NCBI GenBank assembly: GCA_905202115.1
Contig: CAJKQZ010000130.1
Span: forward strand, 1 to 6,884
DNA from: an uncultured Prevotellaceae bacterium
GTDB lineage: Bacteria > Bacteroidota > Bacteroidia > Bacteroidales > Bacteroidaceae
Direction: 5' to 3'
DNA: 6,884 nucleotides
Shown: positions 5,977 to 6,884 of the stretch, one piece after another
Layout of the letters: the number at the start of each line of letters is the position of its first letter
How positions within the stretch are numbered: the stretch's first letter is position 1
Notes under the pieces: generated by a model
The model's input: only the letters and a program-made list of their open reading frames with translations
Databases searched by the model: none
Told to the model about the DNA's origin: nothing
Program-made: the position numbers and the translations under genes

Positions 5977-6784
5977 CACCGCCGCCCCCTCGCAACAACC
6001 CGAGAGCGGCAAAACCATATATGGCTTGGTGGGATTCCCGCTCGGCCACTCGTTTTCGGCACGCTATTTCGCCGGAAAATTCGCAACCGAGGGAATAAAC
6101 GCCGAATACCGCAACTTCGAGATTCCCGAAATAGGAATGCTGCCGGAAATAATAAACAATACACCCTCGCTTCGCGGACTGAACGTAACGATACCCTACA
6201 AGCAACAGATAATTCCGCTGCTCGACGAACTCGACGACAACGCACGCCGCATTGGTGCCGTAAACGTGGTATGCGTTTCGCGAAACGCGGAAGGCAATCC
6301 GCACCTCACAGGGCGCAACGCTGACGTAATAGGATTTACCGACTCATTACGGCCCCTGCTCCGCCCCACACACAAGAAAGCCCTCGTGCTCGGCACTGGC
6401 GGCGCGTCGCGCGCAGTAATTCACGGACTGAAAATGCTCGGAATATCCCCGCTGCCCGTAAGCCGTACCCCCTCCGAAGAAGTTATCACCTACAAAGACA
6501 TCACGCCGGCCGTGATGAACGAATACAAGTTGATTGTAAACACCACACCGCTGGGAATGTTTCCCAAGACAGACCGCTGCCCCAACATACCATATCAACT
6601 GCTCACGCCGGAACACCTGCTTTACGACCTCGTATACAATCCCGAAGAGACTCTCTTTCTACAACGCGGGCGCGAATACGGAGCTGCCGTAAAAAACGGG
6701 CTCGAAATGCTTCATCTCCAGGCCGAAGCCTCGTGGCGCTTCTGGAACGGAGAGAGTATAGACGCTTTCAACAATCTGTTCTGA
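5960..6784 (+). CDS. aroE: Shikimate dehydrogenase (NADP+)
   Basis: AroE reduces 3-dehydroshikimate to shikimate in the path to chorismate, the precursor of aromatic amino acids and of the menaquinone ring. The 274-residue product has the substrate-binding GFPLGHSFSA (25-34), GLNVTIPYK (73-81) with catalytic Lys81, GRNADVIGF (118-126) with catalytic Asp122 (usually N-T-D), the dinucleotide-binding GTGGASRA (145-152), the SRT motif after the second strand (168-170), NTTPLGM (194-200), and NGLEMLHLQ (246-254) with the conserved Gln. The ATG lies inside the end of menG with a 17-base overlap, which suggests translational coupling. Residues 1-17 are a polar extension before the first beta strand, not needed by the family. 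A start at ATG 5960 is the only good option; no later Met precedes the substrate motif. Confidence 0.96.
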   Translation: MKQKNNTAAPSQQPESGKTIYGLVGFPLGHSFSARYFAGKFATEGINAEYRNFEIPEIGMLPEIINNTPSLRGLNVTIPYKQQIIPLLDELDDNARRIGAVNVVCVSRNAEGNPHLTGRNADVIGFTDSLRPLLRPTHKKALVLGTGGASRAVIHGLKMLGISPLPVSRTPSEEVITYKDITPAVMNEYKLIVNTTPLGMFPKTDRCPNIPYQLLTPEHLLYDLVYNPEETLFLQRGREYGAAVKNGLEMLHLQAEASWRFWNGESIDAFNNLF

Positions 6785-6809
6785 AAAAGGAAAGAAAAAA
6801 GATGTCCTG

Positions 6810-6884
6810 AAAAAAAATATTTTTTTGTGCGTGTAAAAAACTTCCCGCAGGAAATTGAAAATACAAGGGAGATAATCGAAAATA
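6810..6884. repeat. Right arm of a terminal inverted repeat
   Basis: Bases 6842-6884 are the exact reverse complement of 1-43. Inward of this, an A6 run (6835-6840), eight diverged bases and an A/T palindrome (6811-6826) mirror the left arm. TTCC-CGCA-GGAA (6842-6853) can form a small hairpin. The arm begins 25 bases after the aroE stop. No GC-rich terminator hairpin is visible between aroE and the window end, so the A/T palindrome followed by this hairpin may be where rightward transcription ends. Reading out of the window, the aroE frame continues open past its stop codon to the edge without a start codon; I do not treat it as a gene. Confidence 0.9.

Noticed and set aside
6785..6883. Open frame continuing from the aroE stop through the right repeat arm to the edge
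   Set aside because: It has no ATG and only arises by reading past the stop. The matching frame in the left arm is also open but has no shared start codon, so coding is not supported.
1..6884. The whole window as a transposon bounded by terminal inverted repeats
   Set aside because: There is no transposase, integrase or cargo-like gene; all eight genes are core metabolism with similar composition. The repeat is better explained by its being dispersed in the genome.

Overview
The window reads as ordinary chromosomal DNA from a bacterium of the phylum Bacteroidota, most likely an anaerobic Bacteroidales member. Three things point there. The leaders are AT-rich and mostly lack a Shine-Dalgarno sequence. 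Upstream of three genes, on the correct strand, there is an exact match to TAnnTTTG, the -7 element of Bacteroides promoters. The gene content fits too: the oxygen-sensitive tyrosine lyase ThiH instead of glycine oxidase ThiO, menaquinone methylation, and a MnmA that looks like the Bacteroidota form. This assignment rests on sequence reading only; no database search was possible.

Layout: two gene sets diverge from about 3975-4136. Leftward (minus strand) run thiF, thiG, thiS, thiH and then mgsA. Rightward (plus strand) run mnmA, menG and aroE, tightly packed, with menG and aroE overlapping by 17 bases. No stretch over 300 bases lacks a gene. The longest non-coding part is 1-244, which holds a perfect 17-bp terminator-like hairpin and one arm of an inverted repeat.

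How the genes fit together: ThiF adenylates the small carrier ThiS, which then receives sulfur as a thiocarboxylate. ThiH makes dehydroglycine from tyrosine. ThiG joins these with deoxyxylulose phosphate to make the thiazole half of thiamine. The pyrimidine and coupling genes (thiC, thiD, thiE) are not here, and I see no TPP riboswitch. MnmA, across the divergent promoter region, also uses cysteine-derived sulfur, to thiolate tRNA wobble uridine. MenG performs the last methylation of menaquinone. AroE supplies shikimate toward chorismate, the precursor of the menaquinone ring. MgsA diverts dihydroxyacetone phosphate to methylglyoxal.

The most unusual feature is at the ends. The first 43 bases are the exact reverse complement of the last 43, with weaker similarity to about 75 bases on each side. 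The window begins and ends at precisely mirrored points of this repeat. That is most simply explained by an assembly contig that stops where it runs into a dispersed repeat, although a real inverted repeat flanking an invertible segment is not excluded. I found no sign of a previously undescribed biological system. The other points worth a look are an A9 run near the end of mgsA, the thiF leader, and the structured thiF-thiG spacer.
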